Shown here: piece after piece, positions 30,246 through 39,718 of the stretch | How positions within the stretch are numbered: position 1 is the stretch's first letter | How the letters are laid out: the number at the start of each line of letters is the position of its first letter | Source of the DNA: Cercospora beticola | Lineage: Eukaryota > Ascomycota > Dothideomycetes > Mycosphaerellales > Mycosphaerellaceae | Direction: 5' to 3' | Assembly: GCF_033473495.1 (NCBI RefSeq) | Contig: NC_088942.1 | Location: 868,001-932,000 of the forward strand | Length of the DNA: 64,000 nucleotides | Notes under the pieces: model-generated | What the model was told of the DNA's origin: nothing | Databases searched by the model: none | The model's input: only the letters and a program-made list of their open reading frames with translations | Program-made: the position numbers and the translations under genes

Positions 30246-31346
30246 ATGTCGACTATGAATTTGTCAAGCAGCGGACAAAGCATCCTGACCCAATTGCTAC
30301 ACTTGGGACCGAACACATCTACAAACAAAGAACCAGCTGAGACATCTAAGACAACTTCAGTATTCGGGCCCGGCGAGAAGACCGGCGTACGCAAAACTCA
30401 CTGCTGGAGCCATATACTGCGCATTCCGAAGTCGCTTTCTGCCATCATGAATTCAGCATACAACATGCCATACAGATCACACCCCGACTTCCAGGACATC
30501 GAATCGCAATGCAGCTACAGCTCCGATCACGAGATAATTCCCGAACAAGATGATGACCTTTATCACTTGACGAGCCGCATGCCACATTCACGAAGCCCTT
30601 CTCCAACCAAATCCGACCTTACCAAGCCGCCTCCTAGACCACCTAAGCATATCATTTTGGCTCTTTGGCCGCGTGCACAAGATGCGCAGGTGAGATATTA
30701 TGCTAGGGGGTACAGTACGCTCTATCCTACGGCTACGATATTGCTGTTGAACGATCGCCCGGACAGCTTGGAAAGTACCTTGGAAGAATTGATCGAGGAA
30801 GAAGAGAAGCCTTCTCTGCTGGATGAAATATGCCTGAGAGGACAAGATCATCGCGATGAAAGGGTTCTGGTGCATTGTTTTGGCAATATTGGTGTGGCGA
30901 GGTTCTGCGAGTTGTTGAGAGCTTTCAAAGTTAGGAAAATGGAGAGATTGGGCATCAGAGCTATCGTATTCGATGATGAGCCGGGTATGATGCTTCCAGG
31001 GCTCCATGAGATCTGGACACAGCCATTTTTGCTCCTGGTCTTGCTATGGGCGAGCTTGGTCAGGATTATGGATTGGATGGCGTCGTTCTGGCATGGCAAC
31101 GGGCTTCAGGAACAGTTGTGGCAGGACTTGAACGATGAGGAACTGATGGCTCCAGACACAAGGAAGTGCTATGTCTGTCCCGGAGAGGATGTTATGTTCA
31201 CTTGGAACAGTAGCGATGCTGGAGATGACGGTGCTGTGAGAAAGGAGACCGAGGTTAAGAGGCAAAGTATCGGTCGAAATGGCAAGTGGTCCCCTAATCA
31301 GGAGAGATATTGGCTTGGGATCGAGAGTGTTTGGGAAGGCAAGTGA
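30246..31346 (+). CDS. TMEM53/DUF829-like alpha/beta-hydrolase-fold protein
   Basis: Single exon, 366 residues from ATG 30246; a second start at 30447 (residue 68) precedes the conserved part and is equally plausible. Residues 70-125 are polar and Pro/Ser-rich. The conserved region starts with PPKHIILALWPRAQDAQVRY and YSTLYPTATILLLND. It continues with VLVHCFGNIGVARFCELLRA, resembling the nucleophile-elbow area of the DUF829/TMEM53 family, and a hydrophobic segment (FLLLVLLWASLVRIMDW). In the elbow the expected Ser is replaced by Asn (HCFGNIG). Function unknown; the animal relative is a nuclear-envelope protein. The family assignment is from motif pattern only. Confidence 0.55.
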   Translation: MSTMNLSSSGQSILTQLLHLGPNTSTNKEPAETSKTTSVFGPGEKTGVRKTHCWSHILRIPKSLSAIMNSAYNMPYRSHPDFQDIESQCSYSSDHEIIPEQDDDLYHLTSRMPHSRSPSPTKSDLTKPPPRPPKHIILALWPRAQDAQVRYYARGYSTLYPTATILLLNDRPDSLESTLEELIEEEEKPSLLDEICLRGQDHRDERVLVHCFGNIGVARFCELLRAFKVRKMERLGIRAIVFDDEPGMMLPGLHEIWTQPFLLLVLLWASLVRIMDWMASFWHGNGLQEQLWQDLNDEELMAPDTRKCYVCPGEDVMFTWNSSDAGDDGAVRKETEVKRQSIGRNGKWSPNQERYWLGIESVWEGK

Positions 31347-31955
31347 CGAGAACTTCTGATCGGAGGCCATTTCCGTGGTGTAATGCTGTAACGTATTGTA
31401 ATGATGGAATGAGAATCGGTTGTACGATATATGTCCATGCTTGGAATGTTCATACTCGCGCCTCGACGTCCTATGCTTGATATCAGTCGACAGTGTGGAC
31501 CTGCGGACAAGAAGACTGGAAGAGAGTTTGTACTGTTCCTACGAACCTACCTCTGAGCTCTTCCAGCTTTTCGAGACACGGTGCCTTAGATGCGTTGTAT
31601 GTGTCAGAGTCATGAGGATTCAAGGCATATCCGTAGTCCTCAGGCAGAGTACGTAGTGTTCGGCGGTGTGTAAGTTTTACCTAAATCTGGTGAGAAATTT
31701 GATGAGACGGGTGGACCCGCGTGAATCAGATTTTCATCGGCGGATGAGCTGACACCGACTTCACCTGTGCCATTCGTCATGCTTCGGTGAGATGCACGGC
31801 ATCATGCAGCCACTTTAGCTGATCTTCACGTGCGATTCGAGAACGTATATGGTGGTCTGTCGGTCTCTTCGCCTACGTCGTGTAACAATTCATACTTCCG
31901 CGTGTCTCGAGCGAAGCAACCGAGCCTCGCTTACACGAGTTGACGAGCTGCTGAC
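31347..31955. other. Intergenic, nothing seen
   Basis: 3' flank of the TMEM53-like gene. No supported feature. Confidence 0.5.
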
Positions 31956-32298
31956 ATGGCGCAGCCAGTCATTTCAGGTGGCCTGCTGCATCCTGACGAC
32001 TTTTTCTCTCTACCCGACCCTCCATTTCAGTGCCAGAGTTTCCAGGCGCCTCGACTAAGCCGTGCCTCTCAGCTACACTCTTGGGCAGTGTTCACCGGTC
32101 GCCCTCGCAGAGGCCGCAGGATGTTATACAACAAATGTTGGAAAGAGGCCGTCAACTTCAACAGTGGAAGATACAGCGACTACCTCCGGCAGTGCAGAAG
32201 GCACAATGATTTTGAATGAGGTGGCCGCCACGCCTGTCATGGTCGGAGCATGCGACCTCTGCGGTCACAATGCAGCCTGCCGTCTTCGAAGACCTTGA
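31956..32298 (+). CDS. Tentative small two-exon protein
   Basis: A model with exons 31956-32029 and 32073-32298 gives 99 residues. The 43-base intron would be GTGCCA...CTCTCAG with a GACTAAG branch, phase 2. It joins an N-terminal part MAQPVISGGLLHPDDFFSLP to a Cys-containing C-terminus ending CDLCGHNAACRLRRP. No signal peptide or family is recognised. The donor is weak and nothing independent supports the gene beyond frame agreement and length. It lies about 250 bases upstream of the patatin-like gene on the same strand and could instead belong to its 5' leader. Confidence 0.28.
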
Positions 32299-32546
32299 CT
32301 AGGATCATATTCCTGTCGAGAGGCCTGAGCTCCGACTTCTGCTCAAGTAGGGCGCTGTCTTCCTCTCTTACGCCTCTTTGTTGTGCCCCAGCTATCGATT
32401 GACTGTCCAGTGCAAACAGACTCTCTAGGTTCTCTGATCTAATCTGCTTTGTGGGTGCTGAATTGATGGGCGGCCAATATTGGCCGTTGACGCGCTAGAA
32501 ATCCCATACTCCCGTTCAACTCGAGTTGTGCGGCCCAGAACACTCC

Positions 32547-34370
32547 ATGGCAGGGCAAACGACCGTTCTAGAGACATTGCTTGTGGCTATACAAGATACG
32601 ATCAAGGTGTGTACCAATGCATTTGGGCCTCAAAGTGCATTAGTACATGACCTAGGGGACCTTACGGCCGCTTTGAAGGACTTATCGTTTCTGGATACAT
32701 CGTTTCAAAAGCCTACTCAAGGAAGTGACTCTCAAACACTCCGGGATGGAAGTCTCCGAGAAGCACTATTTAACTGTCTTGATGCCGTCAGCAAAGCCAG
32801 AAGGCTTGCCAGAGGTATCGCTCGTGGTCGTTGCCGTGAGAGCGACATACCAAGGGAGAATTTTGACAAGATCAAGCAATTCGCGGTCTACTTTAGTGGC
32901 TTGGTGAAACTCGATCCTCTATTCGACGGAGCCACCACCAACAATTCGTCTGAAGATCCCTACATTGGAGACCGGCACCAGCGGAGCGACCCATGGCGAG
33001 GTGAATTGGTGCTGTCTCTCGATGGCGGAGGTGTCCGGGGCTTCGCAACTCTGATATTACTAGAGGAACTTTGCAATGCGATTGCCAAAGAGGAAAGCCG
33101 TGACCCTCAAGTTCTCGACAGCTACAGCTCGCCGCTTTTCCAGACTTCAAGATCGACACCTAGGCAGGAAGAACTTGCGAAGTATCGCCCATCAGCCAAA
33201 CGAGGCCCGGACGCTTTCCGTTTGTGCCATTACTTCGATTACATCTGCGGGTCTAGCTTCGGTGGCATGGCAGCTGTCATGCTTGGAGTCATGCGATGTA
33301 CGGTTGGTGAGACCATCGATCACAATCGAGACATATGGCGGACCAAGATCCACACCACATCGAAATTCTTAGTACCAATTCCGATTCCTTCGTTGCAGCT
33401 ATTTAACAAGGCGCGAAACTCTATCGATATGCGGAGCTCTTTGCAATCGACCTTCGAAGAGAGAACTTCAATGGGTGAGGGGGCTGACACCGCCAGTAAT
33501 GGACATATGCATCGCACTGCAGTTACACCAACTCTAAGTACATTGGACGGCAGATGTCAGACGATAGTGTTTGCTATCCAAGAAGCCAGTGACGGAAGGG
33601 TGCGTCCATATGCCTTTCGATCATATTCGCCCTCCCCCACGGAACAGTTGCACTCACGAAGCCGATCTAAACCTGGCATACCGGATGCGGGCCCAAATGG
33701 AAGCAGTGTATCCGTTGTTGACGCATGTCTAGCAACATCCGCAGTGCCGAGTCTGTACAGGAAAGTCAAGATTCCTGAGCTGGAAGGTTCTTTCGTTGAT
33801 GGTGGTGTCTGGAGATCGAACCCTGCAGAAGAGGTATACCGCGAGCTCCAGATACGACATCAATCTCCTAGGCCTCCAATCAGGGCACTACTGAGTATTG
33901 GAGGCCGACCAGCCCTTCAAGAAAGTCGTCGACAACGAGAACCTCTCGCACGCGCAATCGACCGCATTGGCGATTTGATACATGACGAAAAGAGCCGTTT
34001 TGACGATTTTCTTGAAGTGCGTCAAAGGAACCAAGAACTCAAATATGACCGGCTACTATGTGAGACAACAACAAAACCAAGTGTACATATCGACAGAATG
34101 CTCGACAGTATTGAGCAGGAAGCCCGTGCATTCGTCAGAACGGACCAAAAGACTCAACAAGTGTTGCGTAGCTGGGCGGGTTTTCTAGTCAAGACACGAC
34201 AACAGAGAAGTCGTACTGCACGGTGGGCGGAATACGCAGGTCTGAAGATGCCGCATGTCGGAAGGGAGTCGTCATCAACGACATCAAGTTTGCCGATAAG
34301 CAGAGAAGAAAATGGTATCGACTCTCGCTTGCGTTCTGCAGTGCCGGTCTCAGTAGCGAATGATCAATAG
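32547..34370 (+). CDS. Patatin-like phospholipase
   Basis: Single exon, 607 residues from the first true ATG at 32547. Residues 1-130 form an all-helical N-terminal region of unknown type. The patatin domain begins near residue 153 with the oxyanion loop LSLDGGGVRGFATL (159-165). It continues with the nucleophile elbow GSSFGG (Ser237; usually GTSTGG) and the catalytic Asp in VDGGVWRSNPAEE (Asp418). The Ser-Asp dyad is intact, so lipid acyl hydrolase activity is expected. A charged helical tail follows. No signal peptide, so it should be cytosolic. Fungal patatins often serve as effector or sensor domains of NLR-like immune proteins. Here it stands beside two kinase-type genes, one with a HeLo domain, which makes a cell-death or allorecognition role plausible but unproven. 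Confidence 0.88.
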   Translation: MAGQTTVLETLLVAIQDTIKVCTNAFGPQSALVHDLGDLTAALKDLSFLDTSFQKPTQGSDSQTLRDGSLREALFNCLDAVSKARRLARGIARGRCRESDIPRENFDKIKQFAVYFSGLVKLDPLFDGATTNNSSEDPYIGDRHQRSDPWRGELVLSLDGGGVRGFATLILLEELCNAIAKEESRDPQVLDSYSSPLFQTSRSTPRQEELAKYRPSAKRGPDAFRLCHYFDYICGSSFGGMAAVMLGVMRCTVGETIDHNRDIWRTKIHTTSKFLVPIPIPSLQLFNKARNSIDMRSSLQSTFEERTSMGEGADTASNGHMHRTAVTPTLSTLDGRCQTIVFAIQEASDGRVRPYAFRSYSPSPTEQLHSRSRSKPGIPDAGPNGSSVSVVDACLATSAVPSLYRKVKIPELEGSFVDGGVWRSNPAEEVYRELQIRHQSPRPPIRALLSIGGRPALQESRRQREPLARAIDRIGDLIHDEKSRFDDFLEVRQRNQELKYDRLLCETTTKPSVHIDRMLDSIEQEARAFVRTDQKTQQVLRSWAGFLVKTRQQRSRTARWAEYAGLKMPHVGRESSSTTSSLPISREENGIDSRLRSAVPVSVANDQ

Positions 34371-34616
34371 ATGGTGTTTTCAGCCTTTGCGGGTACATAT
34401 AGTCTTTTGTATGTTTGGTCCTCATTGCTGAATCTTGCACGGCTATCAGCCCCGCTCGTCCAAGGTCTTCCAGATTAATATAAGCTGACCCCATCTTGAG
34501 CGCACTCCGCACGTCCTCGGCAACGTTTTGCGGCGCAGCGGCCACTTCGGCAGCTTCGTATGTACGTCCGTACCCTGATGAATGCATGGTATGACTGTAA
34601 CTCGTCGCGCAGTGCA

Positions 34617-36675
34617 TCATACACACTGTACTACTTCGGGGACCACCAATAACATGGTGCGCAACAGACCCATTCGGAAGAGTATCCGTGCATGACGCGG
34701 AAGCTGCTTCTTGAGCAAGTAGTCATGTGAGTTCCATAACTTGACGTACCGCTGTCTCTGCCGATCTCGATAGAGCGGTACAATGCGGACCTCGTTGCCC
34801 TTCATGTCTATTTTCAGTTAGTATTCAAGGATGTCATGCAGATAGCATGTGCGCCATACACTTACCACGGCCAATCGCTTGCTTCAATTTCAGCTTCGAG
34901 GGCTTTGTGCGACTCTCCTTTATGCACACTATGATCCCCTCAATGTTGCTTACCGAGCTGAAATCGGAGCCGATTCGAAGTACTCTTGGCACAGAGTCCT
35001 CGGACGATGAGGTTTCGAAGGGATTGAGGTCTTCGGATTCCGTCGCGATTGTGGGTGGATTTGAATGGAGTTGGGGTGTGCTAGATTCGTGGCCAGTGGC
35101 TGCATCATGGGACGATGTCGATTTGACTTCGCTTCCGATCGTCAGATCGTCACTTTCTACAGCGTGGTTGCCGACCAGGTACAACGCATCGTTCTCTGAG
35201 GACGTGTTCGTCCTTGATACCTTGATCTTCGGCTGTCCATTGGCGTTATGCTCCATCTCATTACCAGAAGCGTGCGTTGGAGCAGTCTCCGAGGTTCCAT
35301 TCACGGGCCGTAGACTGCTTCGATCAAGTGCCGGTCCGGGAACGATTAGAGTATCACGCTTTCGAGATTGGGTTGATTCTGAATCGTTGACGACAGATGC
35401 CTCGTCGTCTCGTAAGGCTTTTTCGTGGACCGCTTCAGGACCGCAGTGTTTACATGCTTTATCAGGTAATTTCCGGAAGAAATCCAAAGCTTTCTCAAGC
35501 ACGTCTTGCTCATTGATATCCGCATGTGCCATTTCCTTGATTATATCCAGGAAGGTGTCAATCAACAGCCGACCGGGTATACGCGTGAAGTCAGAGGGGA
35601 TGCGCTGAGGATAGTCACGGGATTTCTGTCTCAAATGTTCAATCCAACTGTCGAGCAGACCATCGCCGAGATTTTCAAACCAGTTTTCCCGTTTGCAATG
35701 CGCGTTCATATGATATGAGGTCTCTCCAAGAACCACGGTCGCCATCTCTACGAACACGAAGCCAAGAGGCGCGACGTCGCGATCGAAACCTCTATTCTCC
35801 TGTCTCATGACAGCTGCGGACGCAAACCGGTTGGTCCTGTCCCCGGGACCTTGGGAGATTGCCGCTTCTCTGCTCGGATATTTTTGAGCCCTGTCGAAAT
35901 CGGCAAGTATTACAGTTTCGGATTTGTCGATGAGGATATTCTCCGTCTTGATATCCTTATGCTTCACTGGCTGATCCAGTCTATGCAGATACGACAGTGC
36001 ATCACATATGCAAGCAAAGAATGGTATGAACCGGTGTGCGTCATCCGCGATTTGCCAGTGTTTGCCTCCCTGTTCTGACTCCAACTCGTTGTGCTGAGAA
36101 CAAAGTTTGATCCGGGTCGCGAGATTACTCGGGGCCAGGGGATACAGTAGAGCGCCGACGTTCACTTGACCATAGACCGTCTCCTTCGTGTAAGCCCCAA
36201 CAGTCACGATGATGTGTGGGTGGTCCAGGGTTTTCAACAGTTCGTACTCTGAGAACGCATCTTCTTTGGAATTGAACCAGCGCAGAGGTGCTTGCTTGAC
36301 TGCGAGCCAATCGTCTCTTCCATAGCTGTCCTTGAATCTCGCACAGAACAGGTTCCAGCGTCCCCCCGAATCGGTCATCTCCATGTCCGGCAGTCTTGGA
36401 TTCACAGGCTTATGTCCGTGGCATACAAGTCGCCGCTCTGCGGCAATGTCGCTCGGTTCAGCATAGTAGAATGGCGTAGGACACGCTCGAAACTCCAACA
36501 ACGATCTGGAAGATGTGGGATATGCGGCCTTGTCTGCAATAGTGGTGCTTCTTGACAGTGAGCTCCCTACAGTTCGCTTGCTGCCTGTGAAGCCAGTCTG
36601 GTTTGAGTTCCTGTTAGGTGACCCACTGGAGCGCCTCCTTCTATTGCTGGGCAGATGCGCATGACTACGAGCCAT
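34617..36675 (-). CDS. Atypical Ser/Thr protein kinase (HKD/DFD)
   Basis: Exons 34866-36675 and 34617-34807 encode 666 residues. The intron is GTAAGT...GAAAATAG with a CTAAC branch, phase 1. The N-terminus is basic and Ser-rich. The kinase domain runs about 105-390: the Gly-rich loop is degenerate (GGRWNLFCARF), the ATP-binding Lys is at 127 (LAVKQ), the catalytic loop reads KHKDIKTENIL (Asp241, Asn246) and the metal motif is DFD (259-261) in place of DFG. Catalytic residues are retained, so weak activity is possible. A 200-residue disordered acidic region follows, then a basic C-terminal module (KLKLKQAIGR, RDRQRQRYVKLW). It is convergent with the patatin gene and divergent from the HeLo-pseudokinase gene. 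Confidence 0.82.
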
Positions 36676-37563
36676 TCAGCAATTAACCAGTCTGGCGGCG
36701 TCGCAGTCGAGGTATTTGCACTTTAGCAGAGAGTCCTCGTGTCTCTGACAGCTGCCCTGGTACAGTGGTCACCAAATATCAGATAGTGAGTAGAGTTTCG
36801 GCCGCTCCGAACAGAGTGATAGTCGGTACAGATTGAGCTGGGCCACCGCACACTGTTTCTCCCGTAGCTGCAACGACTTTCTGAGCAAGTATAGTCGTCC
36901 ACACTGCATCAGCGTTGCGTCCAGATACACAGTGAAGTGAGAAGACTTCCGTTGCCGGCAGCCACGGCGCGAAGTCGAGCGAAAGCCGAGACAATGTGCA
37001 GCCTGCTCGTGCAATCTCAATTGAGCGTATGCCATGCACGACGACTGCAAGTGTGGACCAATACGACAAGATTGCGATAGCTGGGATGAGGATAAGTCCA
37101 GAAGTACAGAAAAGCTTTGAGTAGAAAGATTCGAGGTTTACAGCCCGAAGAGAGCGGCGGTTGAAGAACCTTGTAACTTGTGCTTGTTATCGTAGGATCA
37201 AGGGCTGCGGATGTCAGCGAGCGTCGCGGCGTAGTTTGCCACCCTTCGCTTCTGCGCAGTGGGGAATGCATGTCGGTGCAGCATGCTGCAACTAATTCCA
37301 CGAAGAGGTCACGTTTGAACACGTTAGCGAGTTCCCAACACGCATGCGGATGGCAAGCTGAGTCCTTGAGGTGCGGCCCTTAAAGCTGACATGGCAAAGA
37401 GTCATCGGCGAAGGGCCTCACTGTCTCCGCAGGAGCTGGCAGCTTCCTGCTTTGTAGAGCAGCCCTGGGCACAAATGCGTCGCTGAGGTCCGTCAGAGAA
37501 GTGACTGCATTGTGCCAATTATTTGCCTCCGGCACTCAACAATCAGAGTTGCATACTCAAGAA
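36676..37563. other. Divergent intergenic region between the two kinase-type genes
   Basis: About 0.9 kb that must contain the promoters of the HKD kinase (minus) and the HeLo-pseudokinase (plus). No gene and no clear TATA element seen. Confidence 0.5.
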
Positions 37564-39587
37564 ATGGATCCTGCCAGTCTTGGGCTGGGAGCAGCCTCCC
37601 TCTCGTTCCAACTGCTCGAGGGTGCTATCAAAGGTTCGTTTGCCTCCATGTTGCTAACGCGGGATCTCGGGTCCTGACTCTCGCAGCTTTCCATTACTTC
37701 GATTCAGCTGCAAATGCTGAGAAGGACTGTGCCTATTTAAAAGTGCAGCTGCATTTTGAGTACAGCAGCCTACTGCGATGGGGCCACGAGAGCGGCTTGC
37801 TCAAAGAGTCCGTGGAGCCCAGATTTGATGCTCGAATCGAGCACCAGAAAATGGTCATTATCGCTATTCTCAGCCAGCTCAAGCTTTCGCTACGCGACCT
37901 GAGGAGGCTATGTCTCAGGCACAGGCTAGGCGAGAAACAGAGCGATGGTGTACCAGAAGGCCTGCAATCAGCATTGGACCTCGCGAGAACCGGTGTGAAA
38001 GATCTCAGCGAGCCAACAGTCCAGAAGACCCAGAAAGCCGATGATGTCCACTCAAACACTAATACTCAAATTTTGTCTCAAGCCGAATGGGAGCGCTACA
38101 AGGTGGTCTTGGACACAGGCGAGCAAGTGAGGACAGCCAGAGTCCACGCGAAAGGGACCAACCACATCCGTTCCTGGGCCGGTGGCTTCAGCATTGGAGT
38201 TAAGAAAGTAGTAACCGAGCCCAAACGTTTCCTATGGGCAACTGTCGATAAGGCGAGCTTTCAGGGACTGCTTGATAGAGTCAAGTCTCTTGTGGCTAAC
38301 TTACTGAGGACTTTAACCCAAGACCAAATGGTGGAAGTTTTGCAGGTTGTCCAAGAAATACGACTCCTGTTACTCTCAGTCACGAAGACAAAGGAAGGAA
38401 TGCAAGCTTTGAAAGTAGACGATTCCACGATTGCATCGTTATCGGGCTCGACACTCGTCGAGCATCAAAGCTTCGGCAAAGCCAACCCAGAGAGCTTGCC
38501 TGAAGAGTCCGTCCAGGCCGAGATCCAGTTCAACATTTTTTATTCTCAAGCAGTGAACTTCTTCATCGACGTCAAGAGCCATGTAGGCCTCGCCCGAAAG
38601 CCGCTGGACCCGGTCACAGACAAGATTGTAGAGTACGCAGACCAGCCCACTGAGCATGACTCCCGAACAATGGTACAATTCGCGGGCGAGCCTGCCTGGA
38701 TCGAGTGGAAGCCATATGATGCCGAGGTCTGGTGGGACAGAGAGCTTTCCATCTCCGATACAAGAGCTCCAGCTAAGGCAAAGGAGAGCGCTGAGCTGCT
38801 GAGCGCTCTCTTGAGCTTTCCGCGGAAGCCCCAAGAGTTCTGCTTACCACCATTCCAAGGCATGTTCGACGACACAATGCAAAGTAGGTTCGGATTCGTG
38901 TTCAAAGAGCCTCCAGAATCGAAAAACAACTCTTTGGGAGTGACACTGCACTCGCGTCTGCTGGAACCATCCCCGCCACTCCACGAACGTGTCGAACTTG
39001 CTCAGCAACTCAGTCAGTGGCTTCTGTATCTGCACTCGGTCACGTGGCTCCACAAAAGCATATCGAGTACTTCGATCATGTTCTTTCCTGTCGAAGGTGG
39101 CGGCTACAGTCAAGCATATATAGGTGGTTTCGAATACGCCAGGCTCGTCCAATCCGGAACCACAGGTGGAGACAGTGACCTCAAAAGAGCACTGTACACT
39201 CATCCGAAATATCTCCCAGGGATCACGAGCGGCTTTCGACAGACCTACGACATGTATGCGCTGGGAATAGTGTTGATTGAGCTTGCTTTCTGGCAACCAG
39301 TGCGCCAGATCTTCGGCTTTGGCGAATCAGGATATCATGAAGAACTCAAGTTGCCCGCCATACTCGACGCACATGAAGCTCTCATGCATCCTGGAAGTAC
39401 AGTGCTAAAGCAGGTTGAGCGACTTATGGGCAAGCGCTATACCTCCGCCGCTCGCGCATGTATCCAAGGCATGCCAGCTTTTGGCTTACCCGAGGGAAAG
39501 GACCAGGCCGAGCCGCTAATATCTGGCCTGTTGCAACAGGCCTTCATTCGAGTTGTCGTTGGTCCGTTGAAAACTATTGCTGTGTGA
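37564..39587 (+). CDS. HeLo-domain protein with C-terminal pseudokinase
   Basis: Exons 37564-37633 and 37687-39587 encode 656 residues. The intron is GTTCGT...TCGCAG, phase 1. The spliced N-terminus reads MDPASLGLGAASLSFQLLEG then AIKAFHYFDSAANAEKDCAYL and RWGHESGL, the recognised opening of HeLo (prion-inhibition and propagation) domains, extending to about residue 200. A helical region follows. A kinase-like domain occupies the C-terminal 300 residues, but the catalytic loop is WLHKSISSTSI (no Asp, no Asn) and DFG is replaced by GGF, so it is a pseudokinase. In HET-S, HeLo forms a membrane-disrupting toxin when triggered. HeLo-kinase fusions are known in fungi and are thought to act in incompatibility signalling. 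Confidence 0.85.
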
Positions 39588-39718
39588 TATGTCTTTGCGC
39601 GACCGATAGTGATGCATATGTGAGTATGCTGAAACTGCGAAAAAGGTGGAGTCCCAGTCGCCACAAATATGCTGCAGATTTTCTATCATAATTCGCTATG
39701 CATGTTAAACCCCCACGA

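Noticed and set aside
34189..34626. 145-codon minus-strand frame between the patatin and kinase genes
   Set aside because: It overlaps the end of the patatin coding region antisense and has no family features; the kinase's last exon ends at 34617.
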